Part shown: piece by piece, positions 19,663 through 28,785 of the stretch
Layout of the letters: each line of letters begins with the position of its first letter
Numbering within the stretch: the first letter of the stretch is position 1
Assembly (NCBI GenBank): GCA_004028795.1
Contig: SAIW01000006.1
Span: 372,001 to 436,000, forward strand
Source of the DNA: Chitinophagaceae bacterium
Lineage (GTDB): Bacteria; Bacteroidota; Bacteroidia; Chitinophagales; Chitinophagaceae
Direction of reading: 5' to 3'
Length of the DNA stretch: 64,000 bases
Program-made: the position numbers and the translations under genes
The notes under the pieces: model-generated
Told to the model about the DNA's origin: nothing
The model's input: the letters and a program-made list of their open reading frames with translations, nothing else
Database searches by the model: none

Positions 19663-22098
19663 ATGAATAAAAAATTTACTATTATTTTAACAGCATTAAT
19701 TAATATATTAGTTTTAATTACACCCAGAGTGTACAGCCAACAACCAATAGGAAACTTTAAAATGTTTTTTGAAAAGGTTTATCTGCAAACTGACAGAGAA
19801 TATTATACAGCAGGAGAAGATATCTGGTATAAAGCTTATTTAGTAAATGCTATAAGTAATAACCCTACTTCAACAAGCGGTAATTTATATGTTGAAATAA
19901 TTGCTTCAGATGCAACCATTTTAAATAAGCAGATTATCAGTTTAACTGATGGAAAAGGTAACGGAGATTTCAGATTAAGTGATACACTCTCAGAAGGTAC
20001 TTATAAAATAAGAGCTTACACTAATTGGATGCGAAACTTTGGTAGTAATTTTTTGTTTGAAAAAATTATTAAAGTAGGTAGGTTTAATAATACACCTGCA
20101 AGTAAAAGCAATAATAAAAATACTGTTACTAACAATAAAAATACTAAGTCCGTAACAGTTTCTTCTGCAACAGAAAACAGACTTCAATTCTTTCCTGAAG
20201 GAGGTTCTATTATTGCAGGCATTAATAACATCATTGCTTTTAAAGCAGAAGATGCTAACGGCAAAGGAATTAGTTGTGAAGGAACTATTATTAATTCGAA
20301 AGGCAAAGCTGTAGCTTCTTTCAAGAGTTCTTATTTAGGTATGGGGTCTTTTTCGTTTACTGCCGAGCCTGATGAAAACTATGACGTTAAAGCAACCTGT
20401 AATGGTAAGACCATAAATGCAGACTTACCAATTGCAATGGAAAAAGGTTTTGTTTTATCTGTTACAACAAGCATTGACAGTAGTGTTTTACTTGCCACCA
20501 TAAAAACCAACAAAACAACTTTAACATCGCATCCTTCTACTTTATTTACTATTGGCGGAAGACATGCAGGCAAAACATATTTTCAGGATAGCATAAGACT
20601 TACAAGCACTGAGGCAACAATTAAAATTCCGAAAAATGTATTTCCTCAAGGCATTGCCGTACTAACCTTATATGATGAAAAATTAAGACCTAACAGTGAA
20701 CGTTTGGTTTATATAGAAAAGGAAACAACTGTTACACTTTCTGCCCAAATAAGTAAGAATATTTTTTCAACTGATGAAAGAACAGCAGTAAATATTAATG
20801 TAACTAATAATACAGGAACGCCAATAAAATCAAACCTTTCAATGGCAGTTGTTGATGCAGGAGTAGTTCCTGTTTCTTCAACCAATATTGTTAATTATTT
20901 ATTACTTCAATCAGAATTAAAAGGCAATATTGAAAATGCTGATAATTATTTTAATGAGAAAAACCCCAATCGTTTACAACAATTAGACTTATTGCTTTTA
21001 ACACAGGGCTGGCGTGAATTTGTATGGACAAAACTTGCACAGGAAGGCATTAAAATAAAATACTTACCTGAGCCCGGTATTACTATTTCGGGTTCAGTTA
21101 AAAGAACATTTTCTGATAAGCCTTTAAAAGACATGAATATCACTTTATTTGCTCCGCAAGCTAAAGGTGATAAACTGTTATTTACTAAAACAGATTCTGC
21201 CGGAAAGTATTACATAGATGGAGTAAAATTATTCGGCACACAAACCATTAAATTAGTTTCTAAAGATGGCAAGGGTAATAAAGGTGGTGTAATAACAATG
21301 GATACACTTTTTAAAAATACTTTACCCGCAAGTGCTTTTACTACTATTGCCGATACAACTATTGCTTTTCAAACCTTTCAGCAAAAAGCTGCTGAACGTT
21401 TAACTGCGATGAATAAAATAAAAGATGATGAATTGAAAGAATTGCCCGGTGTAACTGTTACTGCTAAAGACAATAAAAATATTATAACAAGTGATGATAT
21501 TTTAACCAAGTTCGGTTATAGAGATTCTGTATTTACGCCAACAGCGGCTGATATGAAAGACTATGGTACACTTGAAAATTATATTCACCATAAAATGCCC
21601 GGAGCTCAGGATGATATTGAAAACAGTTCTATCTTTTTTTATGGAGATAGAGGTACAAAAATTTACCCAAGGTTTTTTGTAGATAACAGAGAAGACAGAT
21701 TTGACAGAGTTGATTATTATCAATTAACTATGGATGTCATCAGCAAAGTAGTAATTACGCATACTATTTCTGCGATGACGGGTCAGCATGTATATCAAAT
21801 TCATCTTTCATTAAAACCCGGAGCTTTAGATAAAACAGAATTAGAAGTTATAAGCACAGAAGTAACCGGCTATTATGAAGCAAGAAATTTTTATTTACCG
21901 CAACCAAAAACAGGAGAAGCTCTTACCAATTTTATTACAACGCTGGATTGGGTTCCGAATATTGAAATAACAGCTAATGGCGGAACAAGAGTGGTGATTG
22001 ATAATAAAAAAATAAAATCAACTTATCGTATTGTTATTGAGGGTTTAACTGAAACTGGAATTCCTCTATTTACCATGTTGAATTATGAAGTGAAATAA
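19663..22098 (+). CDS. exported MG2/TonB-plug-like protein
   Basis: 811 residues with a signal peptide (up to RVYSQQ). The mature N-terminus carries the motif FEKVYLQTDREYYTAGEDIWYKAYL, known from a widespread Bacteroidota family with an alpha-2-macroglobulin MG2-like domain. An internal carboxypeptidase-like segment (ISGSVKRTFSDKPLKDMNITLF) and a C-terminal plug-like region follow, but there is no beta-barrel. The function of the family is not established. The gene is monocistronic by context and ends before a long palindrome. Confidence 0.75.
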   Translation: MNKKFTIILTALINILVLITPRVYSQQPIGNFKMFFEKVYLQTDREYYTAGEDIWYKAYLVNAISNNPTSTSGNLYVEIIASDATILNKQIISLTDGKGNGDFRLSDTLSEGTYKIRAYTNWMRNFGSNFLFEKIIKVGRFNNTPASKSNNKNTVTNNKNTKSVTVSSATENRLQFFPEGGSIIAGINNIIAFKAEDANGKGISCEGTIINSKGKAVASFKSSYLGMGSFSFTAEPDENYDVKATCNGKTINADLPIAMEKGFVLSVTTSIDSSVLLATIKTNKTTLTSHPSTLFTIGGRHAGKTYFQDSIRLTSTEATIKIPKNVFPQGIAVLTLYDEKLRPNSERLVYIEKETTVTLSAQISKNIFSTDERTAVNINVTNNTGTPIKSNLSMAVVDAGVVPVSSTNIVNYLLLQSELKGNIENADNYFNEKNPNRLQQLDLLLLTQGWREFVWTKLAQEGIKIKYLPEPGITISGSVKRTFSDKPLKDMNITLFAPQAKGDKLLFTKTDSAGKYYIDGVKLFGTQTIKLVSKDGKGNKGGVITMDTLFKNTLPASAFTTIADTTIAFQTFQQKAAERLTAMNKIKDDELKELPGVTVTAKDNKNIITSDDILTKFGYRDSVFTPTAADMKDYGTLENYIHHKMPGAQDDIENSSIFFYGDRGTKIYPRFFVDNREDRFDRVDYYQLTMDVISKVVITHTISAMTGQHVYQIHLSLKPGALDKTELEVISTEVTGYYEARNFYLPQPKTGEALTNFITTLDWVPNIEITANGGTRVVIDNKKIKSTYRIVIEGLTETGIPLFTMLNYEVK

Positions 22099-22106
22099 AA
22101 TAATAA

Positions 22107-22194
22107 TCGTCATTTCGAAATTAGGTTTGTACCCAACGAGAAATCTAAGCAACATTAGTTAAGATTTCTCAGGCAAAACTTTCGAAATGACGAC
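22107..22194. repeat. long intergenic palindrome, likely bidirectional terminator
   Basis: Outer arms CGTCATTTCGAAA (22109-22120 region) and TTTCGAAATGACGA (from 22180), inner arms GAGAAATCT (22139-22147) and AGATTTCTC (22162-22170). It lies between convergent genes. The outer GTCATTTCG core recurs at 32715 and, diverged, at 38783, so this is a dispersed palindromic family as well as a probable terminator. Confidence 0.75.
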
Positions 22195-22217
22195 TATTTT
22201 ATACTTAAAGAAAATTA

Positions 22218-23573
22218 TTAATACTTAAACACTTTTCCGTTTACCATTACCTCCTGTGTTTTTTCATTAAAAGTGGCTTTACCTCCTGTTCTTACTGCTG
22301 CATTAGTCATAACTGTTGCAATAGAATGGCTGTAGCCTGCCTCAACAGGTGCATGTGGTTGCTTTCTGCTTCTTACGCATTCCATCCAGTTGCGTACATG
22401 GTTAGATGTTAATCTATCTCCGCCTGTGTTAGCAGATGCAATTATTTTTTCAGGTTCTGCTAAACTTAATTCAGGTAATAAATTTGCCTTCAGACCCATT
22501 GCTGCCGCTTCTCTTTCACGCATACCACCTTTAGGCGAAACTTTATTGGTAATTAAATTCAATTCACCGCCATTTGAATAATAAATTTCACTCGGGTTTT
22601 CATCACCATTAAACATTCTGGATGTAAACATTACCTGAAATTCCTGGCTGCCATCATCACTACCGTAATCAAATACAGCGGTAATATTATCCCAGTTCTT
22701 TCTTCCGTCTTTCCACTCATAAATACCACCGTTTGCTACAACACTTCTCGGGTGCTGCAAACCGCTAAACCAATGCACGGTATCAATTTGATGGCTCATC
22801 CATTGGCCCGGCAAGCCTGATGAATAAGGCCAGAATAAACGGAATTCTAAATACTTTCTTGCATCAAAATTTTCAAAAGGTCTGTTCAGTAAATAACGCT
22901 TCCAATCGGTGTCTTCTTCTTTTAATAAAGGAACAAGATTGGGTCTTCTCCATCTACCAGGTTGATTTACATTCCATGTTAATTCAACCATTTTTATTCC
23001 ACCGCCAAACTTGCCGCTTTGTATAAATTCTGCAGCGGCTATATAGTTTTGTCCGCTTCTTCTTTGCGAGCCAATCTGCACAATTCTGTCGCTCGCTTTA
23101 ACAGCTTTCAAAGCTGCTCTTGCATCTTCCATCGTTTCAGCAAAAGGTTTTTCTACATAAGCATCGCAACCTGCTTTAACTGCTTCAACTGTATGTAATG
23201 CATGTTGAAAATCTGCCGTACTTATAAACACAGCATCAATTAATTTTTTATCATACATTTCTTCATTGTTACGGCAGGCAACAATATCATGACCCATTTT
23301 TTCTTTCCATAAAGCTGCACCTTCTTCCCTTCTTTTTTTCCATATATCAGAAACAGCAACCAAATCAAAATTCAATTCTTTGTAATGGTTCATAAAGCAG
23401 GGCACATGTGTAGCTCTGTGCCTGTCTGAAAAGCCAACAACACCCACTCTTACGCGGTCGTTAGCCCCAAGGATTTTATTATAACTCTGTGCAGTAAATG
23501 CAATACGCGAAGTTGCCAATGCTCCTGCTGTCATAGCAGCTTGCTTAATAAATAAGCGACGTGATTTTTTCAT
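22218..23573 (-). CDS. Gfo/Idh/MocA-family NAD(P)-dependent oxidoreductase, exported
   Basis: 451 residues. The N-terminus (KKSRRLFIKQAAMTAGALATSRIAF) is Tat-signal-like. A Rossmann fold follows (RVGVVGFSDRHRATHVP, LVAVSDIW), then the family motif AYVEKPFAETMEDARAAL with the catalytic EKP. The C-terminal domain is the usual alpha/beta dimerisation part. The substrate is a sugar or derivative, not assignable from sequence. The gene is 29 bp downstream of a DUF1080 protein on the same strand; this pair often works on 3-keto-glycosides, which is inference here. Confidence 0.9.
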   Translation of the reverse strand: MKKSRRLFIKQAAMTAGALATSRIAFTAQSYNKILGANDRVRVGVVGFSDRHRATHVPCFMNHYKELNFDLVAVSDIWKKRREEGAALWKEKMGHDIVACRNNEEMYDKKLIDAVFISTADFQHALHTVEAVKAGCDAYVEKPFAETMEDARAALKAVKASDRIVQIGSQRRSGQNYIAAAEFIQSGKFGGGIKMVELTWNVNQPGRWRRPNLVPLLKEEDTDWKRYLLNRPFENFDARKYLEFRLFWPYSSGLPGQWMSHQIDTVHWFSGLQHPRSVVANGGIYEWKDGRKNWDNITAVFDYGSDDGSQEFQVMFTSRMFNGDENPSEIYYSNGGELNLITNKVSPKGGMREREAAAMGLKANLLPELSLAEPEKIIASANTGGDRLTSNHVRNWMECVRSRKQPHAPVEAGYSHSIATVMTNAAVRTGGKATFNEKTQEVMVNGKVFKY

Positions 23574-23602
23574 ATGTTTTATTTTGAAAGAAAGAATGAA
23601 AG

Positions 23603-24943
23603 TTATTTTAATTCCTGAATTTTTATACTTCTGAAGGCAACTTCATTACCATGATCCTGCAACAGAATACTACCCTCATTCACCATTCCGAAATTGGGTA
23701 TATCAGCGTATTTACTTTTTGCTACCAAGGCATAATAATATTGAGTGCCACGCTGGTATTCCAACATTTTCCATCCGTTTAAAAAATGTTCAATTTTTCC
23801 ATCGGGGTAAACAACTACCATACCTCTATTCCATTCGCCGATTTTTCTTCTGGCTCTCGGTTCTTTTACTGATGGAATTAAATCGTATAACGATGCTAAT
23901 GTTCGGTTACCAATACTACCCATTTTTGCATCAGGATGTTTTTCATCATCTAATATCTGATATTCTAAGCCAACTGTTTGTTGTCCTTTATTTTCAGATA
24001 CAAAATATTTTACTCCGCTGTTAGCACCTTCTGTTAATTTGAATTCAAACTGAAGTATAAATGCATGATATTTTTTATCTGATAAAATATCTCCACCTCC
24101 TGCACCAGGAGCCTGAGACTGTGCAATAGTAAGTGTTCCGTCTTTTACCTGCCATCCCTTGTCAGGAAAAGTTGTTTTGTTGGGGGAATGCCAACCGTTG
24201 GTTGTTTTACCATCAAACAATAAAGTAATACCGTGTTGTTTTTCCTGTGGTGAAATATTATTAGGTAATAAGTTTACAGTAAAAATATTTGCTATGGGTG
24301 AAGGTTTAAGATTTGTTGTTTGTATGCGGATATTTCTCCAGTAAATTTTTCTGCCAACTTCTTCTGCTTTATTTATCTGATGCACCTGTAATGCAATAAA
24401 GCCTTTGGGCGTCATATCATCTACTAAATCTGCTGCCGGTTGCCCGTTTAAAAAAGTTCTTATAGAAGTACCGATACATTCTATTCTTACTTTATTCCAT
24501 TCATGCAGTTTAAAAGAAGATTTGACAACAGGATTATAATCCATCGGATATAACCAATCTCTTCTTGCTTCATCATAAATTCCCGCTGTCCATGCTCTGG
24601 GGCTTGGGTCAATTTCATATTGATAACCATGCACTCTGCCATTCTTATAATCTTCTTTGCTTTCGCTTCTGAACTGAATACCACTATTCATTATATCATC
24701 TAACTTAAATTCCATTTCTGCAATAAAATCGCCATAATTATTTTCAGTTGCTAAGAAAGAATTAGGTTCGTTTAAAACAGTAGTACCAACAATCATTCCG
24801 TTAACTGCTTCAAATTTAGCATGTCCGTTTAGCGGCTTCCATCCTTTTAAATCTTTACCGTTAAAGAGGCTTTGCCATTGTTGTGCGTTAATTGTAAAGC
24901 TGACACATAATAGAGTAGAAAGGAGTATAAAACCTTTTTTCAT
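23603..24943 (-). CDS. tandem DUF1080 (3-keto-disaccharide hydrolase-like) protein
   Basis: 446 residues, signal peptide ending SFTINAQ. Two DUF1080 domains of the concanavalin-like fold: residues about 22-210 (WQSLFNGKDLKGWKPLNG, NSGIQFRSESKED, RIECIGTSIRTFLNGQ) and about 235-446 (LLFDGKTTNGWHSPN, NSGVKYFVSENKG, HFLNGWKMLEYQ). Some DUF1080 proteins hydrolyse 3-keto-glycosides in the periplasm. It lies upstream of the Gfo/Idh oxidoreductase in a likely two-gene operon. Confidence 0.9.
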   Translation of the reverse strand: MKKGFILLSTLLCVSFTINAQQWQSLFNGKDLKGWKPLNGHAKFEAVNGMIVGTTVLNEPNSFLATENNYGDFIAEMEFKLDDIMNSGIQFRSESKEDYKNGRVHGYQYEIDPSPRAWTAGIYDEARRDWLYPMDYNPVVKSSFKLHEWNKVRIECIGTSIRTFLNGQPAADLVDDMTPKGFIALQVHQINKAEEVGRKIYWRNIRIQTTNLKPSPIANIFTVNLLPNNISPQEKQHGITLLFDGKTTNGWHSPNKTTFPDKGWQVKDGTLTIAQSQAPGAGGGDILSDKKYHAFILQFEFKLTEGANSGVKYFVSENKGQQTVGLEYQILDDEKHPDAKMGSIGNRTLASLYDLIPSVKEPRARRKIGEWNRGMVVVYPDGKIEHFLNGWKMLEYQRGTQYYYALVAKSKYADIPNFGMVNEGSILLQDHGNEVAFRSIKIQELK

Positions 24944-25094
24944 ATTGGCGGTAGTTATTTATTTGAATGGTTTAAAGTTATAAGGAAAAATTACTTGAGC
25001 AACTATTCCGGGTAAATTTGATTGAAAATATTTTTACAAGAGGCGAAGGTTTGTGTAAGTTTCGGCATCTAATAATACAACAGAGCACATTTTT

Positions 25095-25655
25095 TTGAAC
25101 GAAGCATTAATAATACAGGCTGCCAAAGAAGGTAACAGGGCTGCGTTTACACAAATTGTAGAGCAGTACCAACATCTTGTTTATAATACCGTATTAGGAA
25201 TTGTTCAACAGCACGAAGAAGCAGAAGACACGGCTCAGGAAGTCTTTTTGCAGATGTATCAAAGCCTGCACAGTTTTAAAGGCAATTCTAAATTTTCAAC
25301 ATGGCTTTACAGAATTGCTGTAACAAAGGCACTGGAAGCGGAAAGAAAAAAGAAAACCAAAAAACGTTTTGCTGTTATAACCAGTGTATTCGGACTGAAT
25401 AAGGAAGAAGAAACTGTTACTGACTTTTATCATCCCGGTGTTTCATTAGCAGAAAAAGAACAGGCAGCAGTTTTATTTAAAGCGTTAAAAAAATTACCAG
25501 AAACACAGAGAGCAGCTTTTGTATTAATTAAAACAGAAGGTTTAAGTTACGATGAAGCAAGTGCTGTTTTAAAAACCAGTGTAAAAGCAGTAGAAGCATT
25601 AATGCACAGGGCTAAAGAAAACCTGAGAAAAATTTTACAACAATACTATTCATAG
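25095..25655 (+). CDS. ECF-type RNA polymerase sigma factor
   Basis: 186 residues. Sigma region 2 at about residues 15-80 (FTQIVEQYQHLVYNTVLGI, EEAEDTAQEVFLQMYQSLHSF, FSTWLYRIAVTKALE) and region 4 at about 130-180 (LPETQRAAFVLIKTEGLSYDEASAVL, VEALMHRAKENLRK). The start is TTG because there is no in-frame ATG before the conserved N-terminus. The next gene starts 1 bp after the stop, so it heads an operon with a membrane protein and a CpxP/Spy-like protein. Those are presumably its regulators. Confidence 0.93.
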   Translation: MNEALIIQAAKEGNRAAFTQIVEQYQHLVYNTVLGIVQQHEEAEDTAQEVFLQMYQSLHSFKGNSKFSTWLYRIAVTKALEAERKKKTKKRFAVITSVFGLNKEEETVTDFYHPGVSLAEKEQAAVLFKALKKLPETQRAAFVLIKTEGLSYDEASAVLKTSVKAVEALMHRAKENLRKILQQYYS

Positions 25656-25656
25656 C

Positions 25657-25974
25657 ATGAAAAAAGATTTACATAACATAGTTGAAAGCACCATCAATAG
25701 TTTAGATAATATTCAACGTGCAGAAGCTCCGGCATTTTTTGCTACGCGTATGAATGCAAGATTAGATAAGCATTTAGAACCGAAAGGTTTTGTTTTGCCT
25801 TTAAGAAGACCTGCATTGGTATTAGCAATACTATTGTTTTTTTTAGTTGTAAATATTGTTATGCTTACAGCAGTAAATAATAAAACAAGTGTTGGCAGTT
25901 CAACAGAAAACAATACTGCTACCCTTCAGAATTTTGCAAATGAATATGGTTTAAATACCTCCACCGGTTATTAA
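25657..25974 (+). CDS. small single-pass membrane protein, putative anti-sigma partner
   Basis: 105 residues: a cytoplasmic N-terminal part (residues 1-50, with FFATRMNARLDKHLEP), one transmembrane segment (about 53-72) and a short polar exterior tail. It has the layout of a minimal anti-sigma factor without a zinc motif. It is translationally coupled to the sigma gene (ATG 1 bp after its stop). The role is inferred from position; the family is not one I can name. Confidence 0.7.
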   Translation: MKKDLHNIVESTINSLDNIQRAEAPAFFATRMNARLDKHLEPKGFVLPLRRPALVLAILLFFLVVNIVMLTAVNNKTSVGSSTENNTATLQNFANEYGLNTSTGY

Positions 25975-25984
25975 TATTTTTATT

Positions 25985-26572
25985 ATGAACAACGTTGCTA
26001 CAAATAAACTGATGAGTGTTTTAATTGTGCTGCTCTTGCTGGCTAATATCAGCACCATTGGGTTGTATTGGTTTAATAGAGAAAAGAGATTACCGCCGCC
26101 CGATGGTAAACATGGCAATAATCTTTTCATGTTTCTTACACATGAATTAAACTTAGACAGTACTCAACAGGCTGCATATAAAAAATTAATTACCGAAGAC
26201 AGGGAGCATGATAAAGGAAACAGAAAACAGAACCGTTTGAGTAAAGAAGCTTTTTTTAGTTTATTATCGAAAGATACTGTTACCCCTGAAGAACTGAAAG
26301 CTGCTGCTGCCACCGCTGCTGAAACCGATGCTCAAATGCTGATGAAAACATTTGAACATTTTAAAAAAGTAAGGGCATTGTGCAATGAAGAACAAAAGAA
26401 AAAATTTGATACCGTTATTAAAAGAGCAATCGGAATGATGGGCCAACAACAAGGCAGACCGCAAGGCCCGCCGCCAAACGGAGAAAGAAACGGAATGCAT
26501 CCTGATGGTCCACCACCGCAGGATGAGCAAATACCTCCGCCACCGCCGGGGCAAAACGGCCCACCTCAATAA
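25985..26572 (+). CDS. CpxP/Spy-like periplasmic sensor (heavy-metal-sensor type)
   Basis: 195 residues with an N-terminal membrane anchor (residues 10-30) and a helical periplasmic domain (LTHELNLDSTQQAAYKKL to CNEEQKKKFDTVIKRAIGMM), as in Spy/CpxP/CnrX-like proteins. The last 45 residues are a Pro/Gly/Gln-rich tail. Third gene of the ECF operon, 10 bp after the membrane protein. It probably senses envelope or metal stress and relays to the sigma factor; this is inferred from the known layout of such loci. Confidence 0.75.
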   Translation: MNNVATNKLMSVLIVLLLLANISTIGLYWFNREKRLPPPDGKHGNNLFMFLTHELNLDSTQQAAYKKLITEDREHDKGNRKQNRLSKEAFFSLLSKDTVTPEELKAAAATAAETDAQMLMKTFEHFKKVRALCNEEQKKKFDTVIKRAIGMMGQQQGRPQGPPPNGERNGMHPDGPPPQDEQIPPPPPGQNGPPQ

Positions 26573-26705
26573 AATTATTTTTTCTTTACAACGAAGGTTT
26601 CTTTTCAATACTGCATCTAATTATTAAACAATTAATTGATTGTTCTTAAAAAGATGCTCCTGTTACAATATTGTTCAATCACATTCAACTCATAAAACTC
26701 ATCAT

Positions 26706-27473
26706 ATGAAAAAAATATTCATCCCCATAACACTTGCATCCATTGCCATTGCTTCACTAAGCATTTCCTGTAAAAAAGATGATGGCATATCAACAACCAC
26801 TACAACTACCACCACCACAACATTACCCGATGTTTATAAAAAATACAGTTCAACCGTAACAGTATATGTTGATGGTAATTATGTGGTATTAAAAAGCAAC
26901 GGCTTACCCGATCATAAAAGCCCTTACTATAAAAACACACAATGGGAAAGCACTCTATACGAAGCATATAATGGCACCAACAGTGCGTGGAGCCAGAACC
27001 CCAATAAAATAGCATCACAGAATTATGTTTTCAAAATTCCTATCAGCCCTGCTGTTTCATCTGCACATGCAGAAACACCAATGGGTCCAATGGGTATCGC
27101 ATTAAACGGTGTGCCTATTTTCAACCAATATGCAGCAGGCAGGGTAGCATTAACTACAGAAATAAATTCTTTCGATCAATATGGCGGTCACCCTGCACAA
27201 GCCGGCGATTATCATTATCATGTTGAGCCATTATATCTTACCGGTAAAAACGGCAAGAGTTCATTAATCGGCTTTTTATTAGATGGTTATCCGGTGTATG
27301 GCCCGCAGGAAAACGGTAAAACCATTACCAACAGCGATTTAGATACTTATCATGGTCATACAGCCGCAACAACAGAATACCCCGGTGGTATTTATCATTA
27401 TCATATTACATCAGAATCACCTTATATCAACGGTGTAGGTTTTTACGGCACCGCAGGTACTGTAACTAATTAA
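26706..27473 (+). CDS. YHYH-domain lipoprotein
   Basis: 255 residues starting at ATG 26706; a longer in-frame ORF from 26640 adds unlikely residues. Lipobox SISCKKDDG is followed by a ten-threonine linker. The globular part carries the defining YHYH motif twice (GDYHYHVEPLYL, GIYHYHITSESPY), plus IGFLLDGYPVYGP and the NGVPIFNQY segment. YHYH proteins are periplasmic and often sit near copper-related genes, and a SCO gene lies 0.7 kb downstream. The His-rich motif suggests metal binding. Confidence 0.88.
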   Translation: MKKIFIPITLASIAIASLSISCKKDDGISTTTTTTTTTTLPDVYKKYSSTVTVYVDGNYVVLKSNGLPDHKSPYYKNTQWESTLYEAYNGTNSAWSQNPNKIASQNYVFKIPISPAVSSAHAETPMGPMGIALNGVPIFNQYAAGRVALTTEINSFDQYGGHPAQAGDYHYHVEPLYLTGKNGKSSLIGFLLDGYPVYGPQENGKTITNSDLDTYHGHTAATTEYPGGIYHYHITSESPYINGVGFYGTAGTVTN

Positions 27474-27500
27474 TACCCTAACCCCCAGTGTTATCTGTGC

Positions 27501-27536
27501 AGAGTGGTTGCATTTGTTTGTAGCCACTCTATTTTA
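27501..27536 (+). terminator. probable terminator after the YHYH gene
   Basis: AGAGTGG and CCACTCT (27501-27507 / 27524-27530) form a 7-bp stem with a long loop, followed by ATTTT. Confidence 0.4.
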
Positions 27537-27587
27537 AAATCATCGGGCTATTTATGTACTTAGCTTAGTACTGCTATTAAACATAAG

Positions 27588-27620
27588 TGTAGCCTGTATT
27601 GAGCGAAGTCGAAGTATCGC
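27588..27620 (+). repeat. dispersed intergenic repeat GTGTAGCCTG...AGCGAAGTCGA
   Basis: About 33 bp, close to the copies at 55947-55980 and (inverted) 56660-56693. It contains the imperfect palindrome AGCGAAGTCGAAGTATCGC. No coding capacity. Confidence 0.7.
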
Positions 27621-27673
27621 ACTCTTTTACATTCTGTTCATTATTCAACAATAAAAACTAAAACCTATCAATC

Positions 27674-28132
27674 ATGAAAAGAATAATTACACCACTTGCC
27701 TGTGTTATAATAGCAGCAAGTGTTTCAGCACAAAACCCTCCTCAGCAGCAACAACCGCCTAAGCCACCAAGTATTGAGGAAAGATTAAAACATGTTAATG
27801 AAAATCTCAGTAAGCAAATAACTATAAGTGCAGAAAAGAAAAAACAAATTGAAGCAGCTTACAAAGATTTCTTCAGCAAAATGGATGAGTTAAGAAAAAA
27901 GAATGAAGGCAACCAACCACCACCACCTCCTCCTCCGCCACCACCGCCCGGCAAAAAAGAAGAGGTAGATAAATTAGTAAAAGAAAGAGACGATAAGATT
28001 GCTAAAGTTTTAAGTGCGGATGAATACATTAAATATAAAGAAATAGAAAAAACTATGAGGCCTCCCATGCCTCCTCAACATAATAAAGATGGTAAAAATC
28101 AACCACCGCCACCACCAAAAAATAATCAGTAA
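27674..28132 (+). CDS. periplasmic Spy-like protein with polyproline tract
   Basis: 152 residues, signal peptide ending AASVSAQ. Two helical segments (ERLKHVNENLSKQITISAEK, EVDKLVKERDDKIAKVLSADEYIKYKEI) surround a run of eleven prolines near residue 90. The second segment resembles the LSADEYxKYKE motif of Spy/LTXXQ-type proteins. The stop overlaps the SCO start by 1 bp, so the two are coupled. Confidence 0.7.
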   Translation: MKRIITPLACVIIAASVSAQNPPQQQQPPKPPSIEERLKHVNENLSKQITISAEKKKQIEAAYKDFFSKMDELRKKNEGNQPPPPPPPPPPPGKKEEVDKLVKERDDKIAKVLSADEYIKYKEIEKTMRPPMPPQHNKDGKNQPPPPPKNNQ

Positions 28133-28785
28133 TGCATAAGATACTGTTATTGCTTGCAGCTATTGCTATTGTTGCCTGTTCTACCAACAACAGGCAACAA
28201 AATAATGCTAACCTTTTGCCTTATTACAATACGGCCGATTTTAAACCACAATGGCTGCAAAGCAATAACAGTAATACTTTGCAACAAATACACAGTATTG
28301 GTTATTTTAATTTTACTGATCAATCCGGCAATAGTTTTTCCAGTAAAAATGTAGCAGGTAAAATTTATGTGGCAGATTTTTTCTTTACATCCTGCCCCGG
28401 CATTTGCAAAAAGTTAACTACTAATTTATTAGCAGTACAAAAAACATTTGCTGATGATACTTCTGTTTTAATTCTTTCGCATAGCGTTACTCCTGATATT
28501 GATAGCGTTGCTGTTTTAAAAAACTATGCAATAAACTTCAACATTAATAATAATAAATGGCATTTGCTTACAGGTAATAAAGAGGCTATTTATACATTAG
28601 CAAGGCAAAGTTATTTTGCAGATGAAGATTTAGGAATGAAGAAAAACGTAAATGATTTTCTACACACAGAAAATGTTTTACTGATTGATAAGCATGGCAG
28701 CATTCGCGGTGTTTATAAAGGTACTTCCCCATTAGAAATAACAGACTTAATTGCAGATATAAAAACCTTGCAGCAAGAACAATGA
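28132..28785 (+). CDS. SCO1/SenC-family thioredoxin-fold copper protein
   Basis: 217-residue lipoprotein (AIVACSTNN). The thioredoxin-like domain has the copper-binding CPGIC at about residue 90 within YVADFFFTSCPGICKK, and the partner histidine in DFLHTENVLLID, so both Cys and the His ligand are present. SCO proteins deliver copper to cytochrome oxidase CuA or act as thiol reductants. It overlaps the next gene by 4 bp (ATGA). The YHYH gene upstream fits a metal theme. Confidence 0.92.
   Translation: MHKILLLLAAIAIVACSTNNRQQNNANLLPYYNTADFKPQWLQSNNSNTLQQIHSIGYFNFTDQSGNSFSSKNVAGKIYVADFFFTSCPGICKKLTTNLLAVQKTFADDTSVLILSHSVTPDIDSVAVLKNYAINFNINNNKWHLLTGNKEAIYTLARQSYFADEDLGMKKNVNDFLHTENVLLIDKHGSIRGVYKGTSPLEITDLIADIKTLQQEQ

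Noticed and set aside
26820-27018. Minus-strand ORFs opposite the YHYH gene and similar long antisense ORFs across the SusC genes
   Set aside because: They are shadows of strong coding frames, lack plausible starts and have unlikely composition.
27859-28068. Minus-strand ORF with a long glycine run
   Set aside because: It is the antisense of the polyproline tract of the Spy-like protein.
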